Source: Nitrospirota bacterium
Lineage (GTDB): Bacteria > Nitrospirota > Nitrospiria > SBBL01 > JAADHI01
Reading direction: 5' to 3'
Assembly: GCA_029261155.1 (NCBI GenBank)
Contig: JAJDBW010000040.1
Coordinates: 1 to 64,000, forward strand
Length of the DNA stretch: 64,000 bases
Shown here: positions 8,234 through 16,802 of the stretch, piece by piece
Layout: each line of letters opens with the position of its first letter
How positions within the stretch are numbered: the stretch's first letter is position 1
The notes under the pieces: model-generated
The model's input: the letters and a program-made list of their open reading frames with translations, nothing else
Databases searched by the model: none
Told to the model about the DNA's origin: nothing
Translations under genes and position numbers: made by a program

Positions 8234-8482
8234 TTGGTAAAACCGCAAATTCAATACCCTTGTCTTTGGTCTTACAAAGTCATCGGGGCAGACCCAGACT
8301 TGGTAAAGGAAAACATCGAGATCGTGCTTAAACACTACGAAGTGGCCTATCACGAAGCCAAGCAAAGCCGCACGGGAAAATACACCTCCTTTCATCTTTC
8401 GGTGCAGGTCCAAGACGAAGCGGAACGGAATACGATCTTCGATAAACTGAAAAATATTCCGACCGTGAAGGTGGTGCTATGA
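8234..8482 (+). CDS. DUF493 (YbeD-like) small protein
   Basis: 82 residues. It matches the YbeD/DUF493 pattern: an N-terminal PCLWSYKVIG strand, a central helix, and a GKYTSFHLSVQV strand followed by a helix and KVVL at the C-terminus. The family adopts an ACT-like ferredoxin fold of unknown or regulatory function. The start is a TTG at 8234, because no ATG is available in frame and AAGGA sits 7 nt upstream. It lies 48 nt after xth and 24 nt before the dehydrogenase gene, consistent with one transcript. Confidence 0.8.
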   Translation: MVKPQIQYPCLWSYKVIGADPDLVKENIEIVLKHYEVAYHEAKQSRTGKYTSFHLSVQVQDEAERNTIFDKLKNIPTVKVVL

Positions 8483-8506
8483 GTTTTCAAATAAGAAAGA
8501 CATACC

Positions 8507-9292
8507 ATGCCTAAAGTCGTTCTGATCACGGGTGCATCCTCCGGCTTCGGCGCGGCCTGCGCTCGAAAATTTGCTCAATCGGATTACGCACTTATTTTGG
8601 CGGCGCGCCGACGCGACAAATTGAAGGCCTTGGCTGCGGAACTTGGAGCGGCCTCGCCCTGCCACGTCGGCCACTTGGATGTGACCCAGCCCGATTCTAT
8701 TGCGGATTTTTTTGAATCGCTCCCGCAGGATTTTCGCGACATTGACATCCTCATCAACAACGCCGGACTGGCCTTGGGCCTGGAAGCGGCCAACGAATGC
8801 GACATGAATGACTGGGACACGATGGTGGATACGAATATCAAGGGGCTGATTCATCTGACGCGCCAGGTTTTACCCGGCATGGTCGCGCGCAACAGCGGGC
8901 ACATTGTGAACATTGGCTCGGTCGCAGGAACTTGGCCTTATCCGGGTGGCAATGTCTACGGTGCAACCAAGGCCTTCGTGCAACAGTTTTCCCGAGGACT
9001 TCGCGCGGATCTTCTGGGCAAATCTATCCGTGTGAGCCACATTGACCCTGGCGCGGCGGAAACCGAATTTTCGATCGTTCGGATGAAGGGCGATAAGGTA
9101 AAAGCCAAGAAGGTTTACGAAGGGACACAAGCCTTGACGGCAAACGATATCGCCGACATTGTTTACTGGGCCACATCCCTGCCCTCGCATGTTAACATTA
9201 ACGCCGTGGAAGTGATGCCGACTTGCCAGGCCTGGGGGCCCTTGGCCCTAGACCGAACGATGCCTTTTTCACCCAAAGTGAGGGAGCAATGA
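8507..9292 (+). CDS. Short-chain dehydrogenase/reductase (YdfG-like)
   Basis: 261 residues. The classical SDR signature is complete: the cofactor glycine motif TGASSGFGAAC near residue 9, NNAG near 83, the catalytic Ser in IVNIGSVAG, and YGATK with catalytic Tyr and Lys near 150. Arg residues after the first strand (AARRRDK) favour NADP(H). The overall pattern, including HIDPGAAETEFS and the C-terminal LPSHVNINAVEVMPT, is close to E. coli YdfG, an NADP-dependent 3-hydroxy acid dehydrogenase. The actual substrate is not known. Confidence 0.88.
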   Translation: MPKVVLITGASSGFGAACARKFAQSDYALILAARRRDKLKALAAELGAASPCHVGHLDVTQPDSIADFFESLPQDFRDIDILINNAGLALGLEAANECDMNDWDTMVDTNIKGLIHLTRQVLPGMVARNSGHIVNIGSVAGTWPYPGGNVYGATKAFVQQFSRGLRADLLGKSIRVSHIDPGAAETEFSIVRMKGDKVKAKKVYEGTQALTANDIADIVYWATSLPSHVNINAVEVMPTCQAWGPLALDRTMPFSPKVREQ

Positions 9293-9402
9293 CGCGCCTA
9301 TTTGTCGCCGCGACTAGGTTTTAGTATGATCTCGCCTCATCTGTGCCCAATTTGACCATGCGATCGATCCTGGTAGACTTCTCTAAACAAATGGAGGATG
9401 TG

Positions 9403-10296
9403 TTGAGAACATTTTTTTTACATGCTGTATGCACCGTTTTGTTGATGGCCCTGCCCATAGCGCTGGAAACGGTCAATGCGCAAGGCCACTATCTTACGGA
9501 GGTATCCACAGAGCTCTTTCTTTCGGACGATGCGGATAATAATGAAACAGAAATCTATGCCTTTAGGGGGCGGCAACATTTTTCTCCTGTTGACGCCTCT
9601 GGACATCCGCTTAAAGAGGCGGCGTTTTTAGAGCGCATCGGCGATATTGAACTGACCTTCGCCATGACCGATTTGCGTTTCGGTTCAGGCCTCGCGGCGG
9701 ATGGCCCCTTCTACGGCGGATCGGTGCACTACATGCAACCCGGTCTTCCTTTTTTGCTGATCACCGGTTTCCAAAGATCGCGCGTGGCATTTGACTCGCC
9801 GATCAGCGCCAATATCACGACGAATCTCTACGATTTGGCTTTTGGGATTTTTTTAAAAGACGGTTTGCTTATCCAATTTGGATACACCCATTCAAAAACA
9901 GTACTGTCGCAAACCAGCTTTCCGAGTGTCGAATTCGAGGGCGATAACTACGACTTCATAACAAAATGGGTGTATGAAATTGATAACAAGACGGCCTTTA
10001 ATATAGAGGGAACAATTGGCGCGCATCAGTTTAAAGATAGTACCAGCAAGGGATCGAATACCGTGTTTGCGATTTTAGGAGAATACTATTTTAATCCACG
10101 CATGAGCCTTGGCAGCGGATACGCCTTCAACACGGGCGACGATAAAGACGACGAAGGATCGACCGCCACCCTGATCGCAACCGTCTTTATAAACCCTTCC
10201 TTTTCCGCTCAACTCGAATTCGAGACCTTTTTTGCAGATAACATAGAAGGTGAGGATGAAGATCATTTCGATCTACTGCTTTCAGTCCGTTTCTAA
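9403..10296 (+). CDS. Outer-membrane beta-barrel protein, unknown cargo
   Basis: 297 residues from a TTG at 9403, chosen because a GGAGG Shine-Dalgarno (9393-9397) lies 5 nt upstream and translation then begins with a clean signal peptide (MRTFFLHAVCTVLLMALPIA...VNAQG). Upstream in-frame GTG/ATG codons add a non-signal-like extension. The mature part alternates short amphipathic strands with acidic turns (SDDADNNETE; NTGDDKDDEG) and ends LLLSVRF; a terminal Phe is the outer-membrane assembly signal. It resembles putative porins or DUF-type barrels. No specific family was recognised. Confidence 0.7.
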   Translation: MRTFFLHAVCTVLLMALPIALETVNAQGHYLTEVSTELFLSDDADNNETEIYAFRGRQHFSPVDASGHPLKEAAFLERIGDIELTFAMTDLRFGSGLAADGPFYGGSVHYMQPGLPFLLITGFQRSRVAFDSPISANITTNLYDLAFGIFLKDGLLIQFGYTHSKTVLSQTSFPSVEFEGDNYDFITKWVYEIDNKTAFNIEGTIGAHQFKDSTSKGSNTVFAILGEYYFNPRMSLGSGYAFNTGDDKDDEGSTATLIATVFINPSFSAQLEFETFFADNIEGEDEDHFDLLLSVRF

Positions 10297-10807
10297 GTTT
10301 AATGCACTTAAGCCTCTAATCCATAAACTCCTTTTATATTAATAGCTTAGCTAAAAAAAGCACCCAAAGGTCACGCAATCCCTGGGACACATCCGGCCTC
10401 TTAAATGATCGGATGTCTTTTAAAGTAGACAGGCCGTATCCTGGGTTTTTAATCCCCCCCGAGGAGAAAACCCGAAACCATCTTCCCTTCACACTAATTT
10501 TCTTAAAATCGATCTAAACCCTCTCCGGCGATGAGGTCCAAAATTTTAAGCCAAGGTCGGGATGACGCCATTTGACGACAGCGCCCGGTGTGCCGCTGTC
10601 CGTTTTATCAGAAGGAAAGCTTGTTTTCCTTCATAAAATAGACGGGCTTACTTTTGTAGATCCTGGCTTTAAAATTGCAATCTAAGAGGACTGTACAAGG
10701 TATCTCTGAAAAACCAAAGAGGTTCTCGCGGGCTGATGGGCTGCGACAAGGACCTCGCCCGATCTCGACATCAGATCGTGATTTCAATTAAAACAAGGAG
10801 GTTTTGA
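10297..10807. other. 511-bp intergenic region with several hairpins
   Basis: No coding frame is convincing. Visible inverted repeats are GACACATCCG...CGGATGTC followed by TTTT (about 10385-10420), GACAGCG/CGCTGTC (10577-10583 with 10594-10600) and a perfect GAAGGAAA/TTTCCTTC stem with a 6-nt loop (10611-10632). The first may be a terminator for the barrel gene. The cluster of folds could also be a small RNA or the leader of the gene at 10808, whose AAGGAGG Shine-Dalgarno ends the region. Confidence 0.4.
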
Positions 10808-11104
10808 ATGAAGATCAGAACAAAAATCGGTGTGGCTGCGGTGGCACTCTTACTCTGGACAGGCTTGGCCATGGCCGATGTTCCGGGAAGCATCAGAGGT
10901 GAAGTCACCAAAATAAGCGGTGACATGGTCACCATCAAAACGACCGAAGGAAAAATGCAGTCTTTCCATGTCGACCCCAAAACAACCAAGAAGGAAGGTC
11001 AAGTCAATGTTGGGGCCATGGTGTCTGCAGATGTGAATAACAGCGGACATGCCACCTCGGTAAAAGTCATCCAAGGCAAAGGAATGGAAAAACACAAAGG
11101 ATAG
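10808..11104 (+). CDS. Small periplasmic protein, unknown
   Basis: 98 residues with a typical signal peptide (MKIRTKIGVAAVALLLWTGLAMA|DV). The mature part is a small beta-rich domain: GSIRGEVTKISGDMVTIKT, EGKMQSFHVDP, VGAMVSADVNNSGHATSVKV. This is the OB-like pattern seen in DUF5666-type proteins. It shares the 'xGxVxKxxGxMxxIxT' opening with the larger protein at 50239-50748, which has two such units. A strong AAGGAGG precedes the ATG. Function unknown. Confidence 0.75.
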   Translation: MKIRTKIGVAAVALLLWTGLAMADVPGSIRGEVTKISGDMVTIKTTEGKMQSFHVDPKTTKKEGQVNVGAMVSADVNNSGHATSVKVIQGKGMEKHKG

Positions 11105-11126
11105 CGGCAGGATCTGATTATTCATC

Positions 11127-11168
11127 GGCGGCACAGGGCAGCGGAGGAGATTGATGCCCTGTGCCGCC
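11127..11168 (+). repeat. Perfect 14-bp inverted repeat with SD-like loop
   Basis: GGCGGCACAGGGCA (11127-11140) pairs perfectly with TGCCCTGTGCCGCC (11155-11168). The 14-nt loop contains GGAGGAG, and an ATG starts at 11154 on the edge of the 3' arm. There is no T-run, so this is not a plain terminator. It may protect the upstream message or control translation of the small gene that follows. Confidence 0.6.
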
Positions 11169-11189
11169 CTATCAGAAAGGAGCCCCATC

Positions 11190-11393
11190 ATGATCTTAAA
11201 AGGCTTTTTTAAATTGGCAAGCGATTTTTGGAACGGGACACTAGAAAAGGGGAAAGGCAAGCCGGCGACGCTCGCATTACAGCGTGCAATTGAAGCCGAA
11301 CTCCAGCGCCTCAGATACGAAGATGAGCCCTTGTGCAATAAGATCGCCTATCAAAAATCCTCAAACCACCGCCTATTAAATCGATCAGCTTAG
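11190..11393 (+). CDS. Small hypothetical protein
   Basis: 67 residues from the ATG at 11190, which has an AAAGGAG Shine-Dalgarno 7 nt upstream. An alternative in-frame ATG at 11154 (79 residues) has GGAGG in a hairpin loop. The sequence is basic and helical (ILKGFFKLASDFWNGTLEKGKG, LQRAIEAELQRLRYEDEP), with no signal peptide and no recognised domain. It sits between the small periplasmic protein and the OmpA-like lipoprotein. It could be real, judging by the ribosome-binding site. Confidence 0.5.
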   Translation: MILKGFFKLASDFWNGTLEKGKGKPATLALQRAIEAELQRLRYEDEPLCNKIAYQKSSNHRLLNRSA

Positions 11394-11450
11394 AAAGCTA
11401 ACCGGACCGTGCATCAAACAAGAGGTCAGGGGGAACGCTAAAGGACAACA

Positions 11451-12344
11451 ATGAGGAGCATGACTTTGAAAATGAAAAAAGTAGGAAACGGCGCGTCCGT
11501 ATTAATCATGGTATTTATTTTGATGACGGTTCAAGGCTGCGTGAGCAAAAAGCGCTTTCTTTCGACGCAAAACGAGAAAGAAACCTTATCCGATCAATTA
11601 AAAAGCGAGGGCGAAATAAATGCCCGCTTGCTAAAAGAAAAACGTGAAACCGAGCAGCGCTTGGCGATGGAACAGGAGAAGCGCGTGCAACTGCAACAAG
11701 AAAAGGAGCTCGATAACCAAGCCCTTCAAGCTCAGATGCAGCATTTGGAAAAATCCCTCTCCGAAAAAAATAACAAGCTGTCGGAGTTGGAAACGCGTCT
11801 CGGTAAAACAGCCAACAAGTCCGCACAATTAGAAAATCAACTGGCCCATTCCCAAAAAACCGCCGCGGAGAAAATTCAAGATGCGGAAGAAATGCTTCGG
11901 ACCCAGGAAGAATTGATTGGTAGTCTGAAACAGGAAATAGACGATGGGAACATTAAGATCTCCAAGATGAACGACCGGCTATCCGTCCAGATTGTATCCA
12001 AAATTCTGTTTCCCTCCGGAAGCGACCGCGTCACAGGAGAAGGCGAGGCCGTCTTGAAAAAAGTCAGCAACTCTTTAAAATCGATCAAGCAAAATAAAAT
12101 TCAAATCGAAGGGCACACAGACAACATCCCCATTGGCCCTGTGCTTGCCCAAAAGTTCCCTTCAAACTGGGAGTTATCCACCGCGCGGGCGACGCAGGTG
12201 GTGCGCTTGCTGGCCCGGGAGGAAGTCGATCCCACAAACATGCTCGCAGCAGGGATGGCGGAATTTGCGCCCGTGGCCTCGAACGACACCCCGGAAGGCC
12301 GTCAACAAAACCGCCGGATCGAGATTGTCCTCATTCCGAAATAG
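11451..12344 (+). CDS. OmpA/MotB-domain lipoprotein with coiled coil
   Basis: 297 residues. A signal peptide ends in a lipobox (TVQGC, Cys near residue 30), so the protein is lipid-anchored. Residues 40-180 are a long Glu/Lys/Gln-rich coiled coil. The C-terminal third is an OmpA-like peptidoglycan-binding domain: LFPSGSDRVTGEGEAVLKKV, IEGHTDNIPI, WELSTARATQVVRLL and the final EGRQQNRRIEIVL with the diaminopimelate-binding Asp/Arg pattern. It probably tethers a membrane to the cell wall. Three in-frame ATGs (11451, 11463, 11472) are possible starts; the later two give a more usual signal peptide. Confidence 0.85.
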   Translation: MRSMTLKMKKVGNGASVLIMVFILMTVQGCVSKKRFLSTQNEKETLSDQLKSEGEINARLLKEKRETEQRLAMEQEKRVQLQQEKELDNQALQAQMQHLEKSLSEKNNKLSELETRLGKTANKSAQLENQLAHSQKTAAEKIQDAEEMLRTQEELIGSLKQEIDDGNIKISKMNDRLSVQIVSKILFPSGSDRVTGEGEAVLKKVSNSLKSIKQNKIQIEGHTDNIPIGPVLAQKFPSNWELSTARATQVVRLLAREEVDPTNMLAAGMAEFAPVASNDTPEGRQQNRRIEIVLIPK

Positions 12345-12390
12345 CCAGTAAAGTAGGTGAATTCAGCCTATGAGGGTATGTCCGAAGATA

Positions 12391-12433
12391 AAAAAACAAG
12401 ACGAAAGGGTGACGAATACAGTCACCCTTTCGT
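12391..12433 (-). terminator. Hairpin with T-run on the minus strand
   Basis: A perfect 13-bp stem (12401-12413 with 12421-12433) and 7-nt loop. Only the minus strand has a following T-run (complement of AAAAAA at 12391-12396 after CTTG), so it looks built for leftward transcripts. It may also stabilise or end the lipoprotein message from the left. Confidence 0.6.
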
Positions 12434-12576
12434 TCATACCAAACATCGGAAAGCCGCCCCAGCCACGTTCGTGCTCAAGCCGACCTTAGCGAATTGGAAA
12501 TTGCCTGTGCTGTACCTCAAGGGCCTTGGGCAAAACCAACAAAGACGCTAGCGAATTTGTAAACGATCCCAACAGT

Positions 12577-12762
12577 TTAACCTCCTTCTTCCTTGTATTG
12601 ATTCGCCAATAGGGAATACCCTAAATCCAAGGCCCTCTTCCTCAAAATGCTGAGCCCATTCTCGTAATACGATAAATAATCTCGGGTTATCGAGCGTTCA
12701 AGCCCCCGATAGAAAACCGGATCGAAAAAGGAAAGGGCTCGTCGAACAAAGTCTCCCCCCAT
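12577..12762 (-). CDS. Possible small protein, unknown
   Basis: 61 residues, rich in aromatic and charged residues (RRALSFFDPVFYRGLER, DYLSYYENGLSILRKR). No Shine-Dalgarno was seen and no family recognised. It is listed because the minus-strand terminator at 12433-12391 lies downstream of it and no other minus-strand gene would use that terminator. It may be a fragment of a former larger gene. Confidence 0.3.
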   Translation of the reverse strand: MGGDFVRRALSFFDPVFYRGLERSITRDYLSYYENGLSILRKRALDLGYSLLANQYKEEGG

Positions 12763-12852
12763 GCTATATTTTCGACCACCACGTAACCCGGTTTCTATTG
12801 AACAACGGCGCCGCGTCTATCCTAGGGATGCGACGCCAATTTTCTATTCTTC

Positions 12853-12861
12853 TGGTATAAT
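12853..12861 (+). promoter_or_regulatory. Extended -10 promoter before the SMC-like gene
   Basis: TGGTATAAT at 12853-12861 is a perfect extended -10 (TGn plus TATAAT). The -35 position (about 12833-12838) is poor, as expected for extended -10 promoters. The predicted leader is about 40 nt, to the ATG at 12909. Confidence 0.55.
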
Positions 12862-12908
12862 TTTTCCTAAGTATGCCTTAAATCACCTTATGCCATCTAT
12901 AGGTTCCT

Positions 12909-14810
12909 ATGCTCATTCTTGCCATTGACCTTTATGGGATTCATCCTTTTACACAAGCAAAACGCATTGTATTAAAACCAGGGATGAATACCCTCTTGGG
13001 GCCGAACGGATCAGGAAAAACCATGGTCTACCAAGCCCTCGCTGCAGTGCTGATGAATAGTTCACCGAAAGGGATGGCCTTAATTGACAATAAGGCGGCC
13101 CAAGCGGCAATTACGCTTCAAGACAAAGACGGCGGTGTCCACAGGATTGCGCGGGATTTTAGAAAAGGGGAATGGCTGCTTTCGAAAATGAATCCGGAGA
13201 CCCAAAAGTTTGACAGCCCCCAAAACGACCCGGAAAAAATATCGGCCTGGCTTCAAACCATGGCCGGTGGGCTCGACGCACAAGCGCGGAGCCTCCTCTT
13301 TTTAATCGACCGTTTTCGTCTGCCTTCGTACGGTGCAATGCCTGAGACCGGCACTCTGCCGCTTCCAGAAAATATTGCCTCAACAAACGGGTGGAAGCCT
13401 CTCAGTGAAACGGACGCCCTCCTTCCCAACCTCCAGCCCCCGGAACCCCAAAAAGAACAACCCACAAGTGGTTCCGATAAAACACAAGCCCTGAACGATT
13501 TGGAAAAACAACTCGAAGCGATGGAGGAAGAACACGACACCCTGCTTCAAAAACAAGATCAAGCAAAATCGATTCGAAATCGCATCGAGCAATGGCAAGA
13601 ACGAGAACACGGGCGTAAGCAGATGGCGGAAGCGGAGGCCAAAAAATATAAATACTTCCTTACCGAAGGGCCACTGGCTTCGAGTCATCTCCGTGATTTT
13701 GAAGAAGGTGAAAAAGAAAGAAACCATCTTTTGAGCGACATCGAAGAAGAAACCGACCTGGTCAAAGGCGATCTCGATTTGTATCAAACGACACAAGGGC
13801 CAATATGGAAAGATCCGCTTATGCTCAGTGGCATTGGACTTATAGTTCTCTCTTTTCTCCTCCCATTTATCGTCACGCTTTCCGGTCTCTACCGTTATCT
13901 TTTTTTGTTAGGAGTCCTAGGGGGCGGAAGTTTGTCCGCCTTTGCCTATTATAAAATCATTCGCCGAATGGCCATCACACGATCCTTAAAAAATACCCTC
14001 CAGGCTTTGGATGAAAAGAGACAAGTAATCACAGAGGAATTTAATAAAAAGAACCAAATCGTATTTACCTATCTCGAAAAAACCGGCGCGAAAGATCTGG
14101 TGGAACTGAGAAGCCTCCAAACGGCCTTTGCCAATCTCACCCATAAAAAAGAAGCCAACGAAAAAGAAATAACGCGTATCCTCGACGGCCAAACCCTCGA
14201 AACACTAGACAAGCAGGTGGAAGAACTGGAAAAGGACGCGGCGGCGCTTTCGGAAAAACTGAAAGGCCTTGAAGAAGTTTCGCGCGAAGTCTACCGATTG
14301 CAGGAAAATTTAAGAAAAGCGGATACGGATTACGGATCTCTGGAAGATACCTTTTTCCCGGATGCAGGTCTTGAGCTGACGTCAGCTCAAGAAGAAGCTT
14401 CTTTCTATTCGGCTATTTTTTCGATAAAAAAAGACGGGTCGCAAGCCGTACAGCGCGAGCAATTGAATCAAAATGCCGGACAGGTTTATCGATTTTTTCA
14501 AACGGCGAATCAGAAACCGCTACAGGTCAAAAACGACGGCACGATTTATCTCGGCGAACGCAGCTTATACCAACTCAGTACGGGAATGGCCGATCAGGTT
14601 TTTCTCTCTCTGGCGCTTTCCACCTTGGTTCAGTTTTCAGGCCTTCCCTTCCCCATGCTCTTGGACGACCCCTTAGCGCACTTAGACCGCCGATCAAAAG
14701 CAGTGGTCGCAAAAGTTCTTCAGCAAGTTTCGAAACAACGTCAAATTATCCTCTTTTCCACCGATGCGACTCCCCCTCCGGAGTCTGGACACACCCTCAA
14801 TCTGGTCTAA
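12909..14810 (+). CDS. YhaN-like SMC/AAA ATPase with membrane hairpin
   Basis: 633 residues. The N-terminus is an SMC/RecN-type ATPase half with Walker A GPNGSGKT (31-38). The C-terminus has the signature YQLSTGMADQVFLSLAL (about 553-569) and Walker B FPMLLDDPLAHLD (about 580-592). The two halves are joined by coiled coils (about 190-300 and 350-490). Between the coils, where SMC proteins have a hinge, are two strongly hydrophobic helices (about 303-322 and 329-348). This matches the YhaN group, related to SbcC/Rad50. No SbcD/YhaO-type nuclease gene is adjacent. Probably a membrane-attached, DNA-linked ATPase; the partner is unknown. Confidence 0.8.
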   Translation: MLILAIDLYGIHPFTQAKRIVLKPGMNTLLGPNGSGKTMVYQALAAVLMNSSPKGMALIDNKAAQAAITLQDKDGGVHRIARDFRKGEWLLSKMNPETQKFDSPQNDPEKISAWLQTMAGGLDAQARSLLFLIDRFRLPSYGAMPETGTLPLPENIASTNGWKPLSETDALLPNLQPPEPQKEQPTSGSDKTQALNDLEKQLEAMEEEHDTLLQKQDQAKSIRNRIEQWQEREHGRKQMAEAEAKKYKYFLTEGPLASSHLRDFEEGEKERNHLLSDIEEETDLVKGDLDLYQTTQGPIWKDPLMLSGIGLIVLSFLLPFIVTLSGLYRYLFLLGVLGGGSLSAFAYYKIIRRMAITRSLKNTLQALDEKRQVITEEFNKKNQIVFTYLEKTGAKDLVELRSLQTAFANLTHKKEANEKEITRILDGQTLETLDKQVEELEKDAAALSEKLKGLEEVSREVYRLQENLRKADTDYGSLEDTFFPDAGLELTSAQEEASFYSAIFSIKKDGSQAVQREQLNQNAGQVYRFFQTANQKPLQVKNDGTIYLGERSLYQLSTGMADQVFLSLALSTLVQFSGLPFPMLLDDPLAHLDRRSKAVVAKVLQQVSKQRQIILFSTDATPPPESGHTLNLV

Positions 14811-14822
14811 ACACCCTCGCAA

Positions 14823-16802
14823 TCAGAGCATTAAACGCAAGCCCAGCCGTCCACGGATGCCCAAGGCCGAAAAACCGACGGCCTCCTCATAAACCGTGTC
14901 GAACACATTGTCGAGGGCAAACCTAAATTCCCAGTACGGCCGGAATTGCCAAGCGGCTGAAAGATCGACGCGAACATAGTCACCTAAAGTCCGGTTCCCC
15001 GTCGGAATGGATGAATCCAAGGATTTTCCCACATATAAGATATTTACATTGCCCTGAACTTGCGTGCAGGCCCTCCATCGGGCATTGATCCCGCCGCGCC
15101 ACTCGGGGCGATTCCGAAGTACTTCCGCCGTTCCTACGATTTCAGTTTCTGTATACGTAAGATGATTGTTAATCCAGAGTGTTCTGTTCACTTGAAGATC
15201 AAGTGTGAGTTCGCCCCCTTCTGCATGAACTTCCGAGCGATTGACCAAGACCGGCGGCGGGCCTTCATCCAAATCGATCAAGTTGAAAAAACGATTGTTG
15301 AAATAGGAGGCGCTGATGATAATTCGCTCCGACATATGCGTTTGGACAAGACTGAGTTCATAACTGCGACTCGTTTCGGCTTGAAGCGCGGGATTGCCGA
15401 CCAAGGCATGGCCCAAGGCGAAAAAACTCGGCACCTTGAAGCCCTCGCCCCAATTGGCCTTCAGTGTCGTCCGGGTAGATGGCATCCGATAGATCAGCCC
15501 GGCACGCGGACTGACTTCGCTGTCGAAATCTTCGGGATCGTCGAACCGTGCGCCCCCTTCCAGCACGAGGCCGAGCGGCCCTACCCAGTTGACCTCCAAA
15601 AAGGCGCTGTAAATGTCACGCGACAAATCGAAGGACGTGGACACGGGCGCACCGCCAAAAGAAAGGCGGCCCTCGCTCTTGCCGTTTTCGAATTGACCTT
15701 CCACACCAAGGCTCAAACGTGTGGAAGACACAGGCCTCATGATCGTATTGATCACAACATTCGTGCGATCCAAATGATTGTCGCTGCGATTGGGTGGTAT
15801 TCCGAAAGGATCGCGGATGCCGGGTGCCACCCCCGGTGACATAAATTCTTCCCGCCGAAGAAAGTATGCGGCATTGAATTGGTATTCGAAGCGCTCGGAG
15901 ATATCATGACCGTAAGCTAGGCCCACCGACCATTCCGCCACCTCGCGTTGATCGATATCGCGCGTTACGGAAAATGCCGGACCGCCGCTGTCGTCCGGAA
16001 AGCTTGTGCTTTCGCTATTGCCGTAACGCGAAGACAGTTCCAGCCGTTGTTTGTTGGAGGGCGTGATGTTGAGCTTGCCGCCGATGTTCGTGCCGGTGAA
16101 ACCGCTCCCTTCAACAGGGGATCCGTCATCGACATGAGAAAGACTGAAGGCGTAAACACTCGCGCCCAAAGGCCCGCGTGTTTGGAAGCCCGCACGTGTG
16201 TCTTCTTCTGTGCCGCCGCCGACATCCACGATTGTCTCAGGATTGTCCGCGCCGGAGCGCGTGATAATATGGATGACGCCCCCCATCGCATCTGAGCCGT
16301 GTACCGATGAAAGTGGCCCGCGCACAATTTCAATCCGCTCGATGTTTGCCGAGTCCAAGGTTGATAAATCAAAGGACCCGCCCCGGCTGTTCGTGGGGTC
16401 GTTGAGCTTTACCTCATCGATCATCACGACCGTGAAATTTGGGTCGCTCCCCCGCATATAAACCGAACTCACCCCGCCGCGCCCGCCCGCTTGATCGATG
16501 TGCAAGCCGGGCACTTGGCGCAACAAGTCCACCACACTGATCGCTTGCCGCGCTTCAATTTCTTCGCGGGTGATGATGGTGGTGCTGGCGGATGTCGCGT
16601 TCAAAGTCGAGGGGAGGTGCGAGGCGGAGACAATGACTGGGTCCAGTACCTTCGGACGGGGTTCTTTCGCCTTTGCGATCGTGCAAAGATTTGTTATTAA
16701 TGTAAAAAAAGGAATGAATGCAATAAGCAATTGAAAAGGATTTGGGAGACGTCGATATTTTGAATGAAAATCGAAATGAGAAGAACTGTTGTAATCGTTC
16801 AA
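14823..16802 (-). CDS. TonB-dependent outer-membrane receptor (BtuB-like)
   Basis: 659 residues. A signal peptide (LLIAFIPFFTLITNLCTIAKAK) is followed by a TonB-box-like LDPVIVSA, a plug domain (IITREEIEARQAISVVDLLRQVPGL; SVYMRGSDPNFTVVMIDEV; IERIEIVRGPLSSVHGSDAMGGVIHI) and a barrel of about 450 residues. The overall pattern is closest to vitamin B12/siderophore receptors. The last residues are RLGLRLML, lacking the usual aromatic C-terminus. No cobalamin riboswitch was recognised upstream, so the substrate is undecided. It converges on the SMC-like gene with 12 nt between stops. Confidence 0.88.
   Translation of the reverse strand: MNDYNSSSHFDFHSKYRRLPNPFQLLIAFIPFFTLITNLCTIAKAKEPRPKVLDPVIVSASHLPSTLNATSASTTIITREEIEARQAISVVDLLRQVPGLHIDQAGGRGGVSSVYMRGSDPNFTVVMIDEVKLNDPTNSRGGSFDLSTLDSANIERIEIVRGPLSSVHGSDAMGGVIHIITRSGADNPETIVDVGGGTEEDTRAGFQTRGPLGASVYAFSLSHVDDGSPVEGSGFTGTNIGGKLNITPSNKQRLELSSRYGNSESTSFPDDSGGPAFSVTRDIDQREVAEWSVGLAYGHDISERFEYQFNAAYFLRREEFMSPGVAPGIRDPFGIPPNRSDNHLDRTNVVINTIMRPVSSTRLSLGVEGQFENGKSEGRLSFGGAPVSTSFDLSRDIYSAFLEVNWVGPLGLVLEGGARFDDPEDFDSEVSPRAGLIYRMPSTRTTLKANWGEGFKVPSFFALGHALVGNPALQAETSRSYELSLVQTHMSERIIISASYFNNRFFNLIDLDEGPPPVLVNRSEVHAEGGELTLDLQVNRTLWINNHLTYTETEIVGTAEVLRNRPEWRGGINARWRACTQVQGNVNILYVGKSLDSSIPTGNRTLGDYVRVDLSAAWQFRPYWEFRFALDNVFDTVYEEAVGFSALGIRGRLGLRLML

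Noticed and set aside
10365-10460. c-di-GMP-I riboswitch
   Set aside because: Shares short phrases but lacks the conserved GNRA loop/receptor and the aptamer's central three-way junction sequence.
12357-12551. 64-codon + strand frame after the OmpA-like gene
   Set aside because: It runs through the 12401-12433 hairpin, has no ribosome-binding site and an unconvincing composition.
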